DNA of 64,000 nucleotides from Mucilaginibacter xinganensis (GCA_026225055.1 JAMFSA010000069.1:1-64000); one strand, 5' to 3'; numbered from the stretch's first letter, positions 1-8,636 are shown. Numbers and translations are program-made. The notes: generated by a model not told the origin, from the letters alone.

Positions 1-125
1 ACAGTTCCGCTGATATCAGCAGGCGGGCGCGGAGAATTTGTCCGGTCACTCTTTACGAGTGCAAATGCGGCATTGCTTCCAAACACAATACAGCATACCA
101 GTAACATAAATAAAAGTTTTTTCAT
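1..125 (-). CDS. N-terminus of a secreted protein, possibly a SusC-like TonB-dependent receptor (cut by window edge)
   Basis: Only the first 41 codons are present. They start at an ATG at 125 and read MKKLLFMLLVCC, a hydrophobic core and an A-F-A cleavage site, so this is a typical Sec signal peptide. The mature end holds P-A-D-I-S-G-T, which resembles the start of the carboxypeptidase-regulatory-like domain of SusC receptors (inference from a few residues). The position at the head of a PUL, transcribed away from the glycosidases, fits a SusC/SusD pair continuing outside the window. Any secreted PUL protein remains possible. Confidence 0.5.
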   Translation of the reverse strand, partial: MKKLLFMLLVCCIVFGSNAAFALVKSDRTNSPRPPADISGT

Positions 126-488
126 TCTGGTTTAATTTTGGTTAATAAATTGGGTTAACAATTGATAGATCGAAAGTAAAACAGGCCAATTAATAAAGTA
201 TTAACAAAAGATTAATGGGATTAATAAGAATTAATTTAGCGTCAACAATTTGAATATCAGTGACTTAATTAATTCATATTAAATACAAACGCGTCTGTTC
301 GGCTTAAAAATATAACCTGAATAGTACAATTGCCCTGTATTTTTATCTGTCTCCGACATGCAATCGATCGCAGAATATGTAAAAACTATTTTCACAAAAC
401 TCATCGCCTGTATTCTATTAATAGTGTACAACAATTTTATCAAATGCATAATCAACTCTTTAAACTAATTGCATACAATTATTATTTG
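126..488. other. AT-rich intergenic region between two convergent reverse-strand PUL genes
   Basis: No gene is supported here. The only structure I see is the ATTAAT box cluster at 189-235. A short forward reading frame that overlaps the 3' end of the GH71/99-like gene has no protein-like character. Confidence 0.7.
189..235 (-). promoter_or_regulatory. Phased ATTAAT boxes upstream of the SusC-like gene
   Basis: ATTAAT or ATTAAC occurs at 189, 200, 211, 220 and 230, so the spacing is 11, 11, 9 and 10 bp, about one helical turn. The cluster lies 64-110 nt upstream of the start at 125. The same boxes precede the other PUL genes, which suggests binding sites of a PUL regulator. AT-richness alone can create ATTAAT, so the spacing is the argument. 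Confidence 0.4.
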
Positions 489-1781
489 TCATTTTATGGC
501 TTCCCTTTCAGGCATTTTATAAACCAGGGGTTTTTCTTTTCTCAAAATTTGAGCAGCCTGACCAGTTAACCACAAATATTGATCGGACGGTTCCCCGTCA
601 AATTTCACAAAGGCAGTTCCTGAACCGGGCGCTGTTACCGGCGGATTACCATTTACCTTAAAAATAGCTGTACCTTCATTTATTTCATCAAACATGGCAA
701 CGTACAACATGGAAGCCCCCGCCGACATAGCGGTAGACAACATTTGCCAATAAAACCGGCCACCTTCACGCGGGATTGACGCCACCGGCTTCACATCGTC
801 AGGAAATTCATAACGGCTTAAATTATGCCAGCTAAAACCAGGGTAAACGCATGGCACATAAGCAACATGGTTTTCGCTGCACCATTTCATATCATCAATA
901 ATATCATCGCGATACCTGTCCATATCATTATGCAACAGTGGTGAATACCGTTGAACGCTCCATGGTAAAACGATATCACATTGTTTTATAAGCTGATGTA
1001 AATACGGATCATTTGTGCAATCGGCTTTTAAACTACGCCATGAATTTGGTACGCCTATCATGATGGCACAACCACCGTAAACCGGATCATTTTTTAGAAA
1101 ATCAATCAATCTTTCAAAACCTATATTACGGATATTGTAAGGCCTGTCGGGGAAACCAACTCCCCAAATGGCTACAAGGGGTTTTCCATTATAATGCAGG
1201 TAGGTTTTGGTGCCGGGCTGATTGGTTACCTTTAACTGATCAACTAAATACTTCCAGTCCTCAATAATACTTGAGCAATCCTGTCCTGAAGCGCTTAAAC
1301 CCGAGAGGTCGTACATTACGGCTATTGCCCGTTTATATTTCGAGGCCGCCTCAAGCGCATTTTTTAATACAACCGATTCTTTTTCTTTATCTTTTGCGTT
1401 AGCATTATTAAAGAAACGCTGCATAAACACGCCATCAATGCCGTATTGCTGCATCCATTTAAAATGCAGGTCGACAGTGCTTTTATCTACCGAGCTGAAG
1501 AAACGGGCCTGATCGCCATTTGGAAGCTTAAAAGGAGTTAGATAAGTTTTTTCATATTCGGTAACATCGGGCCACGCATCAATTCCCGAATGATTTTCAT
1601 TACCATAAACATACCGGGTACTTGGTGAGCCATCACCTTCGGCCCTGAACCAACCCTGGTAGCCCGCCATAATTAATCCCTTGTAAGTTGGGTAAAGTGT
1701 TTCCGTACTGTGTTTATTTTGCCCAAACACCAGGGCACTCAACAATAATAAGATGCCTGAAAAGGTAAATTTGATTTGCAT
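489..1781 (-). CDS. Secreted glycoside hydrolase, family 71/99-like
   Basis: The 430-residue product opens with a signal peptide (residues 1-20, ending A-L-V-F-G-Q). It continues with the block AGYQGWF, then GIDAWPD, and F-D-E-I-N-E-G-T near residue 365, which are hallmarks of the GH71/99-like family of Bacteroidota. Characterised GH99 enzymes are endo-acting alpha-mannosidases and mannanases, and GH71 enzymes are alpha-1,3-glucanases; which activity this protein has cannot be read from sequence. It would act in the periplasm or at the surface. Its partners are GH92 and GH43 in the same locus, and the GH92 neighbour favours alpha-mannose-containing substrates (inference). Phased ATTAAT boxes lie 49-76 nt upstream. 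Confidence 0.85.
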   Translation of the reverse strand: MQIKFTFSGILLLLSALVFGQNKHSTETLYPTYKGLIMAGYQGWFRAEGDGSPSTRYVYGNENHSGIDAWPDVTEYEKTYLTPFKLPNGDQARFFSSVDKSTVDLHFKWMQQYGIDGVFMQRFFNNANAKDKEKESVVLKNALEAASKYKRAIAVMYDLSGLSASGQDCSSIIEDWKYLVDQLKVTNQPGTKTYLHYNGKPLVAIWGVGFPDRPYNIRNIGFERLIDFLKNDPVYGGCAIMIGVPNSWRSLKADCTNDPYLHQLIKQCDIVLPWSVQRYSPLLHNDMDRYRDDIIDDMKWCSENHVAYVPCVYPGFSWHNLSRYEFPDDVKPVASIPREGGRFYWQMLSTAMSAGASMLYVAMFDEINEGTAIFKVNGNPPVTAPGSGTAFVKFDGEPSDQYLWLTGQAAQILRKEKPLVYKMPEREAIK

Positions 1782-1829
1782 AATTGGTTTATGTTAAATT
1801 GGTATTAGTATGCAAATAAATTCAGCATC

Positions 1830-1857
1830 ATTAATAAATCCTTAATAACTCATTAAT
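1830..1857 (-). promoter_or_regulatory. Phased ATTAAT boxes upstream of the GH71/99-like gene
   Basis: ATTAAT at 1830, CTTAAT at 1841 and ATTAAT at 1852 are exactly 11 bp apart, with another TTAAT at 1866. They sit 49-76 nt upstream of the GH71/99-like start. The 11-bp period is shared with the other PUL promoters. Confidence 0.4.
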
Positions 1858-1979
1858 GGCAAAACTTAATTTAAAACATTTAAACTACTATTAAAAGCTA
1901 TTGTATAATAACTAATATAAGATGCCTTTTCTGTGGTATAATCAACATACATAAATTACTTTTTTATTTTCTTTCAGCT

Positions 1980-1996
1980 ATTAATTATTTATTAAT
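1980..1996 (+). promoter_or_regulatory. Pair of ATTAAT boxes upstream of the alpha/beta-hydrolase relic
   Basis: ATTAAT at 1980 and 1991 are 11 bp apart, 83-99 nt upstream of the relic's start at 2079. A possible -7 element, TAGTTTTA (one mismatch from TAnnTTTG), follows near 2018. The gene behind this promoter is now broken, but its control region is still recognisable. Confidence 0.35.
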
Positions 1997-2078
1997 CACT
2001 TATTATCCGCAACGGCTTAGTTTTATAAAACCGATCTATCTGTAGATATATAAACCAATTAAACCAAATTATCAGTTA

Positions 2079-2657
2079 ATGAATATGCAGGCAAAAAACA
2101 CATGGCTCAGCCCATTAAAACATGCTGTACCATGTATGATCATTATTAACAAAATATTTCTGTGTTGCTGTTTGTTAATCCTTGTTACAGTAAATACTAT
2201 TTCGGCGCAAACAATTCAGAGTTTTGCCGATGTAAAAACCATTTGGCGCGGCGGTTATGAACGTTATGACTTTTTGATGGATACCACTACGCTGGCTATT
2301 AAACCTGTTAAGGCACCGCAAGTGAACAATACAGCATGACTGATACTGTTAAAGGCCGGGTCCGTTGCATTTTAGTGATACCTAAGCATGCGACAGCGGG
2401 CAACGGCTGGTGCTGCGCAGCCTGATGACTAAAACTGCTTTGTTATATAATCTTTCACCACTTACTAAAGCAGGCATACCGATGTTAAACGTTTGTGGCA
2501 GCCAGGATCCATGGTTGCAGGCAATACATTCGTGATAGAAAAACGCTATAAACAAATGGGCGGCTCTATCACTGTAATAATAAGACAGGATGAGGCCATT
2601 TTTTAACTTTCGCCCAAACCTGTTGTTGATTTTATCACTAAAAAAAGTAAATCTTAA
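2079..2657 (+). pseudogene. Decayed secreted alpha/beta-hydrolase with internal deletion and frameshifts
   Basis: The first 86 codons give a signal peptide (I-L-V-T-V-N-T-I-S-A-Q) followed by WRGGYERYDF, the opening of a PUL-associated alpha/beta-hydrolase family. After a stop at 2337-2339 the homology continues in other frames: KGRVRCILVIPKH (about 2350-2390), KAGIPMLNVCGSQDPW (from about 2464), EKRYKQMGGSITVII (from about 2541) and PKPVVDFI ending at the TAA at 2655-2657. The centre, with the nucleophile region, is missing, so at least one large deletion and several frameshifts are needed. The relic ends one base before the next gene's start, so the two were once adjacent genes of one operon. 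Confidence 0.75.
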
Positions 2658-2658
2658 T

Positions 2659-3882
2659 ATGAAAAACAGATCAGCTATACTCATATTGTCATTCTTTTTT
2701 AATCTGGGATATGCCGGTGGGCTGCCCAATAAGGACAAGGATTATAAATTCAGCCAAACTATTTCAAGGCCGGTACTCGAAAATTACCTGGACCGCTCCA
2801 TCACCATGCAAAACCTGCTTACCAACCAAAATGATTTTGACGATAACCTCCGCATGATAAAAAATATAGGTGCAAAGTTTATTGGCAGGGCGGTTTGCCA
2901 GTGGGGTGGCGAAGCACACTTAATGCAAAACTTTGAGCTGGAAAAACAACTGGCCCTAAAAGTACATAAAGCTGACCCGGATATTATTTTGCAGGCCTGT
3001 ATTTTTGAGAATGTGACTGATGAAATAAACCAGATTGCTATACCGGCCTGGGCATTTACCGCCTTGGGTATATCGGTTGAGCAAAGAAATTTCCGGTATG
3101 ATGATGTGCTTTATACAGATGGAAGATTTAAGAATCAATGGGGGAATGGTTCGGTACCGGATATAAGCCGGCCTGAAACAAAGCTGCTGTTCTATTTTCT
3201 TGCTGTTTCATACATCAATGCAGGTATCGAAGGTATTCACTTCGGGCAGGTTGAGTTGATGAATAAGAATGATAAGAATTTAGATAATTACGCCCAGTTG
3301 CTTGGTTTGATAAGAGCTTACGCGCATCAACATGCCCGCCGTGGTATGGTAATATGTGACGCGCATGTTCCCAGTGGTGGTTTTCTGCGCGATGGGAAAT
3401 TGTTATTGGATGTGCACGCTTTCCCATTACGGATAATGGAGACACCTGAAAAAGCACAGGAAGCTGTTATAAAAGTTGGCTATACCGATGCTTTATATCT
3501 GCGCAGCAAAGGCGGTATTACACCCAGCGGCTGGCAATGCGATCACCTGCCCTATTTGGTTGAATTTGATAATTATGGAGGCAGCGACCAACCCGGGCAG
3601 GCGAAAGCTGCCGGGAGCTTCTTTTGGGTTTGGGGGTATGATGAGATTAGCTGGTTCGCAAATCAAAATAAGCCGTACCGAACTTTCTGGCTGCATTATG
3701 CCTATGACTGGATACATAAAACAGATATAAACGGCCACCTTGAAATGCCGGGCAGCAGGCAAACCACAAAGCTCAAACAAATGAAATGGTACCATGCAAA
3801 CAACCAAAGCCCGGCTATGCCCGGAGGCCTTGGCGATGAAAATACCATACGTGATATATGGGCCGCGGCAGATTTTAATTAA
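2659..3882 (+). CDS. Uncharacterised secreted PUL-associated protein, possible TIM-barrel glycosidase-like
   Basis: I choose the start at 2659, giving MKNRSAILILSFFFNLGYAGG, a good signal peptide, and 407 residues. The frame is open further upstream to 2590, but that part lies in the hydrolase relic. I do not recognise a named domain. The mature protein has conserved-looking blocks such as RAVCQWGGE, PDVSRP-like PDISRPETK, GIHFGQVE, CDAHVPSGG, TPSGWQCDHLPYLVEFDN and WGYDEISWF. The many Asp, Glu, His and Trp residues after predicted beta-strand patches suggest a (beta/alpha)8 carbohydrate-active fold (inference). It sits between PUL genes. It ends against a DUF5703-like relic on the other strand. 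Confidence 0.7.
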   Translation: MKNRSAILILSFFFNLGYAGGLPNKDKDYKFSQTISRPVLENYLDRSITMQNLLTNQNDFDDNLRMIKNIGAKFIGRAVCQWGGEAHLMQNFELEKQLALKVHKADPDIILQACIFENVTDEINQIAIPAWAFTALGISVEQRNFRYDDVLYTDGRFKNQWGNGSVPDISRPETKLLFYFLAVSYINAGIEGIHFGQVELMNKNDKNLDNYAQLLGLIRAYAHQHARRGMVICDAHVPSGGFLRDGKLLLDVHAFPLRIMETPEKAQEAVIKVGYTDALYLRSKGGITPSGWQCDHLPYLVEFDNYGGSDQPGQAKAAGSFFWVWGYDEISWFANQNKPYRTFWLHYAYDWIHKTDINGHLEMPGSRQTTKLKQMKWYHANNQSPAMPGGLGDENTIRDIWAAADFN

Positions 3883-3975
3883 GTCGCCATTATGTTCAAC
3901 CCAAACGTTCATACCGTTATCGCCATTACCGATAGGCATAGATTGTAACAAGCTTGGGCCTGGAGCGTTCTAACT
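3877..3975 (-). pseudogene. Short relic of a DUF5703/GH95-like gene
   Basis: Read on the reverse strand from about 3975, the frame gives NAPGPSLLQSMPIGNGD followed by GMNVWVEHNGDL. This closely resembles the N-terminal signature S-M-P-I-G-N-G-D-x-G-x-N-V-W of DUF5703/GH95-like proteins of Bacteroidota PULs. A TAG at 3970-3972 replaces what is usually Trp. Homology stops abruptly at the 3' end of the gene that ends at 3882, so the rest was deleted. About 30 codons remain. Confidence 0.6.
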
Positions 3976-4024
3976 ATATTTTTTGCTTTTATTATTAGTG
4001 TGGTCTCCAATAATAATTAAAATT

Positions 4025-6283
4025 TTATTGCGGCCTGTTTGCCTGTAGTTTACCAAAGTTATAATTGGGCTTGCTGCCCATAACTATTTTCAGCAACCCG
4101 CCGTTCATAATGTCGTGGTGAAGAATGTAGGTTTTGTCATATTTTCTCCCGTTTAATAACAGGCTTTGTATGTAGATATTGACAGGGCTGTTATTGATGG
4201 CTTCCACCGTAAACTTTTTACCATTATCGAGATTAATCGAGGCTTTGTCAAATAAAGGGCTGCCAATAATATAGGTTTCTGAAGCTGGAAACACCGGGTA
4301 GAATCCCAGCGATGAAAAAATATACCAGGCCGACATTTGCCCGCAATCCTCATTGCCAATTATCCCATCGGTATTGGCGAAATAAAACTCTTTCATAATA
4401 TACCTTACCTTTTCAGCTGTTTTCCATTGCTGCCCGCTATAGGTGTACAAATAAGCTATGTGGTGGCTGGGTTCATTCCCATGTGCATACTGGCCTATCA
4501 AACCCGTTAAATCGGCTAAACCATCTTCTTCGGTTGATTTGAGCTGAAAAAACTCATCAAGCTTTTTGTTAAACGGCTCATCACCATCCAGCAGCACAAT
4601 AAGCCCCGGAACATCCTGCGGTACCAGCCACAGGTATTGCCAGGCATTCCCTTCGGCATATAAATTATTTTTGCTGTTGAGTGGGCCGAAACCGGGGCCC
4701 CAACTGCCATCAGATAATTTGCCCTTAAAGAACTGATCTGCCGGGTCAAAATAAAGCTGATAGTTTTTGCTCCGTTTCATAAAATAGTTATAGTCGGCTG
4801 TTTTGCCCATTCGTTTAGCCATCAGGGCTATACTGCCATCACTAACCGCATATTCCAATCCTTTGGCAACAGAGCGGCTTTGCTTATCGGCAGGTATTGG
4901 CTTAAAGTTTTTAACATACTGCATACCCAATGAATCAGACATGGCAGTTCCTTTTTCTGCCTCATAAGCTTTACTGGGGTTAAATCCTTTAATGCCCTTT
5001 AAATAAGCTTCGGCAATAACCTGCATGCTGCTGATACCTACCATCGTCCCGGTTTCATTACCCATTAAATGCCAGATGGGTAACTTGCCTTGTTGCTGGT
5101 AAATAGCCAGCATGGTATTAATCATATCCCCTGCCCTTTTTGGCTGAAGAATATCAAAAAGAGGATTTTCGGCACGATAAGTATCCCAAAGTGAAAAAAC
5201 AGTATAATTATCAAAAGATGCATGGTGATATACTTTCTTATCTGTCCCCCTATAATCGCCGTTATGATCGTTAAACAAAGCAGGATCTATCATGGTATGA
5301 AATAAGGAAGTATAAAAAATGCGCCTACTGGTAGTATCTTTGGTTTCAATAGAAATTGTTGCGAGTTCCTTATTCCATTTTGCATCGGCAGCCTTTACTA
5401 CTTTCTGAAAATCCCACCCGGGTATTTCCGCATCAATATTAGCCAGGGCATTTGCCGAACTTACGGGTGATATGCCTACTTTTAATTTTAATACTGAAGG
5501 TGCTGCATCAAAACTGATCAATCCCTTGATGGATAAACCGCTGCCACTATTGCCCTGCAGTAATTTATTGTCATCATATACATTAAATTGTAGCAGGGGT
5601 TCAGATGAGCGTATGGCAAAGAAGATCCACTGGTTTTTAGCCCAGCCTTTTGAAAAACGATACCCCTCAATAGTATATCTATCTACTTGTTTAATAAATG
5701 TAGCTGTGCTTTTGTCGTTTATTCCTTCTTTCAAGTCGATAATAACATGAGCTTCTTTGCCTGCCGGGAAATGATATTGATGAAAGCCTACCCTTTCGGC
5801 AGCGGTAAGTTCAACTTTAATGCCCGATGCATCCAGTTTAACAGTATAGTAACCGGGCCTAACCTGTTCATTTTTGTGAGAATAATGAGATGCATAACCA
5901 CTGCCGGGAATTGTTTCCTGGCCTTTATCAGTTTTTACAGCGCCGGTGTAAGGCATGATCAGTATATCCGCCAGGTCGCCTATACCGGTTCCGCTTAAAT
6001 GGGTATGGGCAAAGCCTATCAACACACTGTCACCATAATGATACCCCGAACACCAATCCCATCCCTTATAGAAGTTTTCAGGGCCTAACTGTACTGCACC
6101 GAATGGTACGCTCGCGCCAACAAATACATGGCCATGGCCGCCTGCACCTATATAAGGATCGACATAAGATGTTAAATGATGGCTTTTACTGCTTTGCGCT
6201 TTTGCAACAGGAATAATGCCGCATAAAAAAACGACATTAAAAATTAGGCTAAGACAAATTCTTTTACTGCACAGGAATTTCAT
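4025..6283 (-). CDS. GH92 family alpha-mannosidase, secreted
   Basis: The 752-residue product has a signal peptide (cleavage near K-A-Q, residue 30) and full-length GH92 architecture. An N-terminal beta-sandwich starts with YVDPYIGAGGHGH and an (alpha/alpha)6 catalytic domain follows. Family motifs are present: WHLMGNETGTMVG near 400, GNEPSHH at 602-608 with the expected acid Glu604, and GNEDCGQMSAWY from 643 with Asp646. GH92 enzymes are calcium-dependent exo-acting alpha-mannosidases that invert configuration. The gene is convergent with the uncharacterised PUL gene and divergent from GH43. Nothing essential is missing, so it should be active; linkage preference is not readable. Confidence 0.93.
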   Translation of the reverse strand: MKFLCSKRICLSLIFNVVFLCGIIPVAKAQSSKSHHLTSYVDPYIGAGGHGHVFVGASVPFGAVQLGPENFYKGWDWCSGYHYGDSVLIGFAHTHLSGTGIGDLADILIMPYTGAVKTDKGQETIPGSGYASHYSHKNEQVRPGYYTVKLDASGIKVELTAAERVGFHQYHFPAGKEAHVIIDLKEGINDKSTATFIKQVDRYTIEGYRFSKGWAKNQWIFFAIRSSEPLLQFNVYDDNKLLQGNSGSGLSIKGLISFDAAPSVLKLKVGISPVSSANALANIDAEIPGWDFQKVVKAADAKWNKELATISIETKDTTSRRIFYTSLFHTMIDPALFNDHNGDYRGTDKKVYHHASFDNYTVFSLWDTYRAENPLFDILQPKRAGDMINTMLAIYQQQGKLPIWHLMGNETGTMVGISSMQVIAEAYLKGIKGFNPSKAYEAEKGTAMSDSLGMQYVKNFKPIPADKQSRSVAKGLEYAVSDGSIALMAKRMGKTADYNYFMKRSKNYQLYFDPADQFFKGKLSDGSWGPGFGPLNSKNNLYAEGNAWQYLWLVPQDVPGLIVLLDGDEPFNKKLDEFFQLKSTEEDGLADLTGLIGQYAHGNEPSHHIAYLYTYSGQQWKTAEKVRYIMKEFYFANTDGIIGNEDCGQMSAWYIFSSLGFYPVFPASETYIIGSPLFDKASINLDNGKKFTVEAINNSPVNIYIQSLLLNGRKYDKTYILHHDIMNGGLLKIVMGSKPNYNFGKLQANRPQ

Positions 6284-6343
6284 TACAGATTATAATTGGT
6301 TATGGTTAGCTGTTTAATTTATACGTTAACCACAAATCACGGT

Positions 6344-6382
6344 CTTAATGCTTAATTAGTTAATAATTAAAGCTTAATTAGT
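6344..6382 (-). promoter_or_regulatory. TTAAT-rich repeat upstream of GH92
   Basis: The direct repeat GCTTAATTAGT occurs at 6350-6360 and 6372-6382, 22 bp apart (two helical turns), with further TTAAT copies at 6345 and 6360. It lies 61-99 nt upstream of the GH92 start and is related to the ATTAAT boxes of the other PUL genes. Confidence 0.4.
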
Positions 6383-6520
6383 GCTAACCGAATGAAAAAA
6401 ACTTATCCGTATCAGATTAGTTACAATACTGAGGATACAAGGTTAAATCATCAAACCAGATAATAATTACCATAGTATTTTTATTTCCCAATCGTTGCCT
6501 TTTCTATGTGATATCGCAGT

Positions 6521-6537
6521 ATTAATGTTTAATTAAT
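6521..6537 (+). promoter_or_regulatory. Pair of ATTAAT boxes upstream of GH43
   Basis: ATTAAT at 6521 and 6532 are 11 bp apart, 95-111 nt upstream of the GH43 start. The arrangement matches the other PUL promoters. No convincing TAnnTTTG element follows. Confidence 0.35.
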
Positions 6538-6631
6538 ACTTTTTTATGCTGCAAAATGTTATTTGCGACTCATTACGGGTGAATAGTATGCTTATCCTTT
6601 CATCGGAAAAACCAAATTATTAAGTTAAATC

Positions 6632-7624
6632 ATGTATAAAACCATTTCTCTAAAAAAAATCGCTATTCTTTTATTTGCTTCTGTAATGATATTTTCAGAA
6701 TGCAAAGCACAGAAATCGGCTACTAATCCTCAACTGGCAGAAAATCCATTTATCAGGAATATTTATACCGCAGATCCGTCTGCAAGGGTATTTCCTGATG
6801 GCCGGTTATATGTTTATCCGTCGCATGATGTGGATCCGCCACGTGGATGTGATTTGATGGATAAATATCATGTTTTTTCAACTGATGATATGGTGCACTG
6901 GAAAGATCATGGTGAGATATTGAATTCCAGTCAAATTTCGTGGGGCCGTAAAGAAGGTGGCTTTATGTGGGCGCCTGATTGTGTTTATAAAAATGGTACC
7001 TATTATTTTTATTTCCCTCACCCCAGCGGAACGGATTGGAATAAAACATGGCAGGTTGGGATCGCTACAAGCAAAAAACCGGCAAGTGATTTTGTGTCAC
7101 AGGGATACCTTGACTTAGGTAGCGACAGTTTCGCGATGATTGACCCTAATATTTTTGTTGATGATGACGGACAAGCTTATTTTTATTATGGCGGAGGTGG
7201 CAGATGTGTTGGGGCAAAGCTGAAAGACAACATGACTGAACTAGCTCAACCTTTAGCACCTATGGTGGGTTTAAAGGATTTTCATGAAGCTACATGGGTG
7301 TTTAAAAGAAATGGAATATATTACCTTACTTATGCCGATAACAATGTAGAAAATGGTAAAGACGCTAATCGTTTGAATTATGCCACCAGTAAAAGCCCTT
7401 TAGGCCCCTGGATTTATGGAGGTGTTTATTTAGGTTCAACAGGTAGTGGCACAAACCATGGCTCGGTGGTCGAATATAAGGGCCAATGGTATGCGTTTTA
7501 TCATAACGATGTGCTTTCGGGACAAGGGAACCTCCGCTCAATTTGTGTTGATAAGCTATATTTTAATACGGACGGAACGATTCTCATGGTGGTTCAAACT
7601 GGCTTAAAGGACAATAAACAATAA
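6632..7624 (+). CDS. GH43 family glycosidase, secreted
   Basis: This 330-residue protein has an N-terminal signal (about residues 1-27; Cys24 in F-S-E-C makes a lipoprotein conceivable but the lipobox is poor). A five-bladed beta-propeller catalytic domain of normal single-domain length follows. The GH43 triad is visible: Asp48 in TADPSA, Asp171 in IDPNIF and Glu219 in HEATW, plus TNHGS around His276. The family removes arabinofuranose, xylose or related side groups with inversion; the subfamily cannot be fixed by eye. It is the last PUL gene on this side, and an intrinsic terminator lies about 170 nt downstream. Confidence 0.9.
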   Translation: MYKTISLKKIAILLFASVMIFSECKAQKSATNPQLAENPFIRNIYTADPSARVFPDGRLYVYPSHDVDPPRGCDLMDKYHVFSTDDMVHWKDHGEILNSSQISWGRKEGGFMWAPDCVYKNGTYYFYFPHPSGTDWNKTWQVGIATSKKPASDFVSQGYLDLGSDSFAMIDPNIFVDDDGQAYFYYGGGGRCVGAKLKDNMTELAQPLAPMVGLKDFHEATWVFKRNGIYYLTYADNNVENGKDANRLNYATSKSPLGPWIYGGVYLGSTGSGTNHGSVVEYKGQWYAFYHNDVLSGQGNLRSICVDKLYFNTDGTILMVVQTGLKDNKQ

Positions 7625-7795
7625 GTTTCTGCCGATCATCTAAATAAAGATTAAAAAGCTGAACAGAACTATATTGAAACCAATATGTCATTGCCTTTTT
7701 AACATATATTTCTTTTTAACCTATTTTTTAGGAAGCCAATTTCTTCAAATCTTCAATAAAGGTGTTTGAAAATTGTGGCCTAAGGAATCACTTAA

Positions 7796-7828
7796 GGAAA
7801 CAACGCTTTGTAGTTGTTTCCCTTTTTT
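7796..7828 (+). terminator. Rho-independent terminator downstream of GH43
   Basis: The 9-bp stem GGAAACAAC (7796-7804) pairs with GTTGTTTCC (7813-7821) across an 8-nt loop and is followed by C and six T residues. The T run makes it directional for forward transcripts. Confidence 0.7.
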
Positions 7829-7831
7829 ATG

Positions 7832-8023
7832 TCAATAAAAAAATGACAGACAGATCATTAGCTTACTATCTGCCGGATTATAAACCGGCAGGATCAGGTC
7901 AGGCGAAGAGTCCCTGACTGCATCAAATAGGTGGCTGCACAGCGATATAGCCAAAACTTCAGACTGCTCGTACCGTAGCGCTTCAGTAATGACTTCCAGG
8001 TTAGCCCGGTGGTCGTCTAAAAT
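7832..8023 (-). pseudogene. Relic of a response-regulator receiver domain
   Basis: The reverse strand from about 8023 reads ILDDHRANLEVITEAL, then EVLAISLCSHLFDAVR and SPDLILPVYNPADS, ending at TGA 7832-7834. This follows a CheY-like receiver: acidic pair after strand 1, helix 1, strand 2, and S-P-D-L-I-L before the phospho-Asp strand. The phospho-Asp position reads V or Y, and the second half of the domain is absent. A stop precedes the first residue, so no start is available. It is a degenerate fragment, about 55 codons long. Confidence 0.55.
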
Positions 8024-8270
8024 TTATGCGTTTATGTAAACCTTAAGTGTTAACCTAAAATACCGGGTAACGGATAAGTGCGTGTCAGCAACTTAAGCGG
8101 TCTGTTATATGGTAGGGATGAAGAAAAAAAATCCGGAAATCCATCCAGGGCAGATCGCGTTCACATTTGGGGCAAGTCCAGCTCATTTTACTTCAACCAT
8201 TTTTCTGTTGGAAAGTTTACCGGTTTAATGGCAGGTTTATTGAAAGTTAGAGAACATCTATCAAAAACAA

Positions 8271-8483
8271 ATGGAAAATATTCAGTCATCATCACTGAAA
8301 TCAAAAGATGAAGTGATCAGCGACCTTAAAGGATTACTGGAATTGGTTAACGACGGCAAAGAAGGGTATCGTACCGCCGCCGAGTCCACGGAATCGCCGG
8401 AACTAAAGGCTTTATTTTCGAAATTATCGGGCGAACGTTTCGGCTACGCAGCGGAACTAAAGGAACATTATGGATGCTTTTAA
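8271..8483 (+). pseudogene. Truncated DUF2383 (PA2169-type four-helix bundle) protein
   Basis: The 70-residue frame contains DLKGLLELVNDGKEGYRTAA and then ELKALFSKLSGERFGYAAEL. These match helices 1 and 2 of DUF2383 stress-related helical-bundle proteins, which normally run to about 150 residues. The frame stops at 8483 and I find no continuation downstream in any frame. It is either a short surviving fragment or a truncated gene; a folded four-helix bundle is not possible from this length alone. Confidence 0.5.
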
Positions 8484-8636
8484 ACTTTTTCGAACCAGTT
8501 TATTGAAGACATAAGAATCACATATTAGCAGCAAAGATCAAGTGACAATAAGTTTGGAATGCTTTAGCTATTAATATTTCTAAAAAATAATCCGGGCTAA
8601 CGAATTGATTTTAATTGTTAGCTCCCCAATATTTAC

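Noticed and set aside
330..569. Forward open frame of 79 codons near the left edge
   Set aside because: It overlaps the end of the GH71/99-like gene and has no domain or signal.
3493..3951. Open frame of 152 codons on the reverse strand
   Set aside because: Only its first 28 codons look like a protein (the DUF5703-like relic). The rest is antisense to the gene at 2659-3882.
8078..8311. Forward frame of 77 codons upstream of the DUF2383 fragment
   Set aside because: It shows no family pattern, and it ends inside the DUF2383 frame. I kept only the DUF2383 reading.
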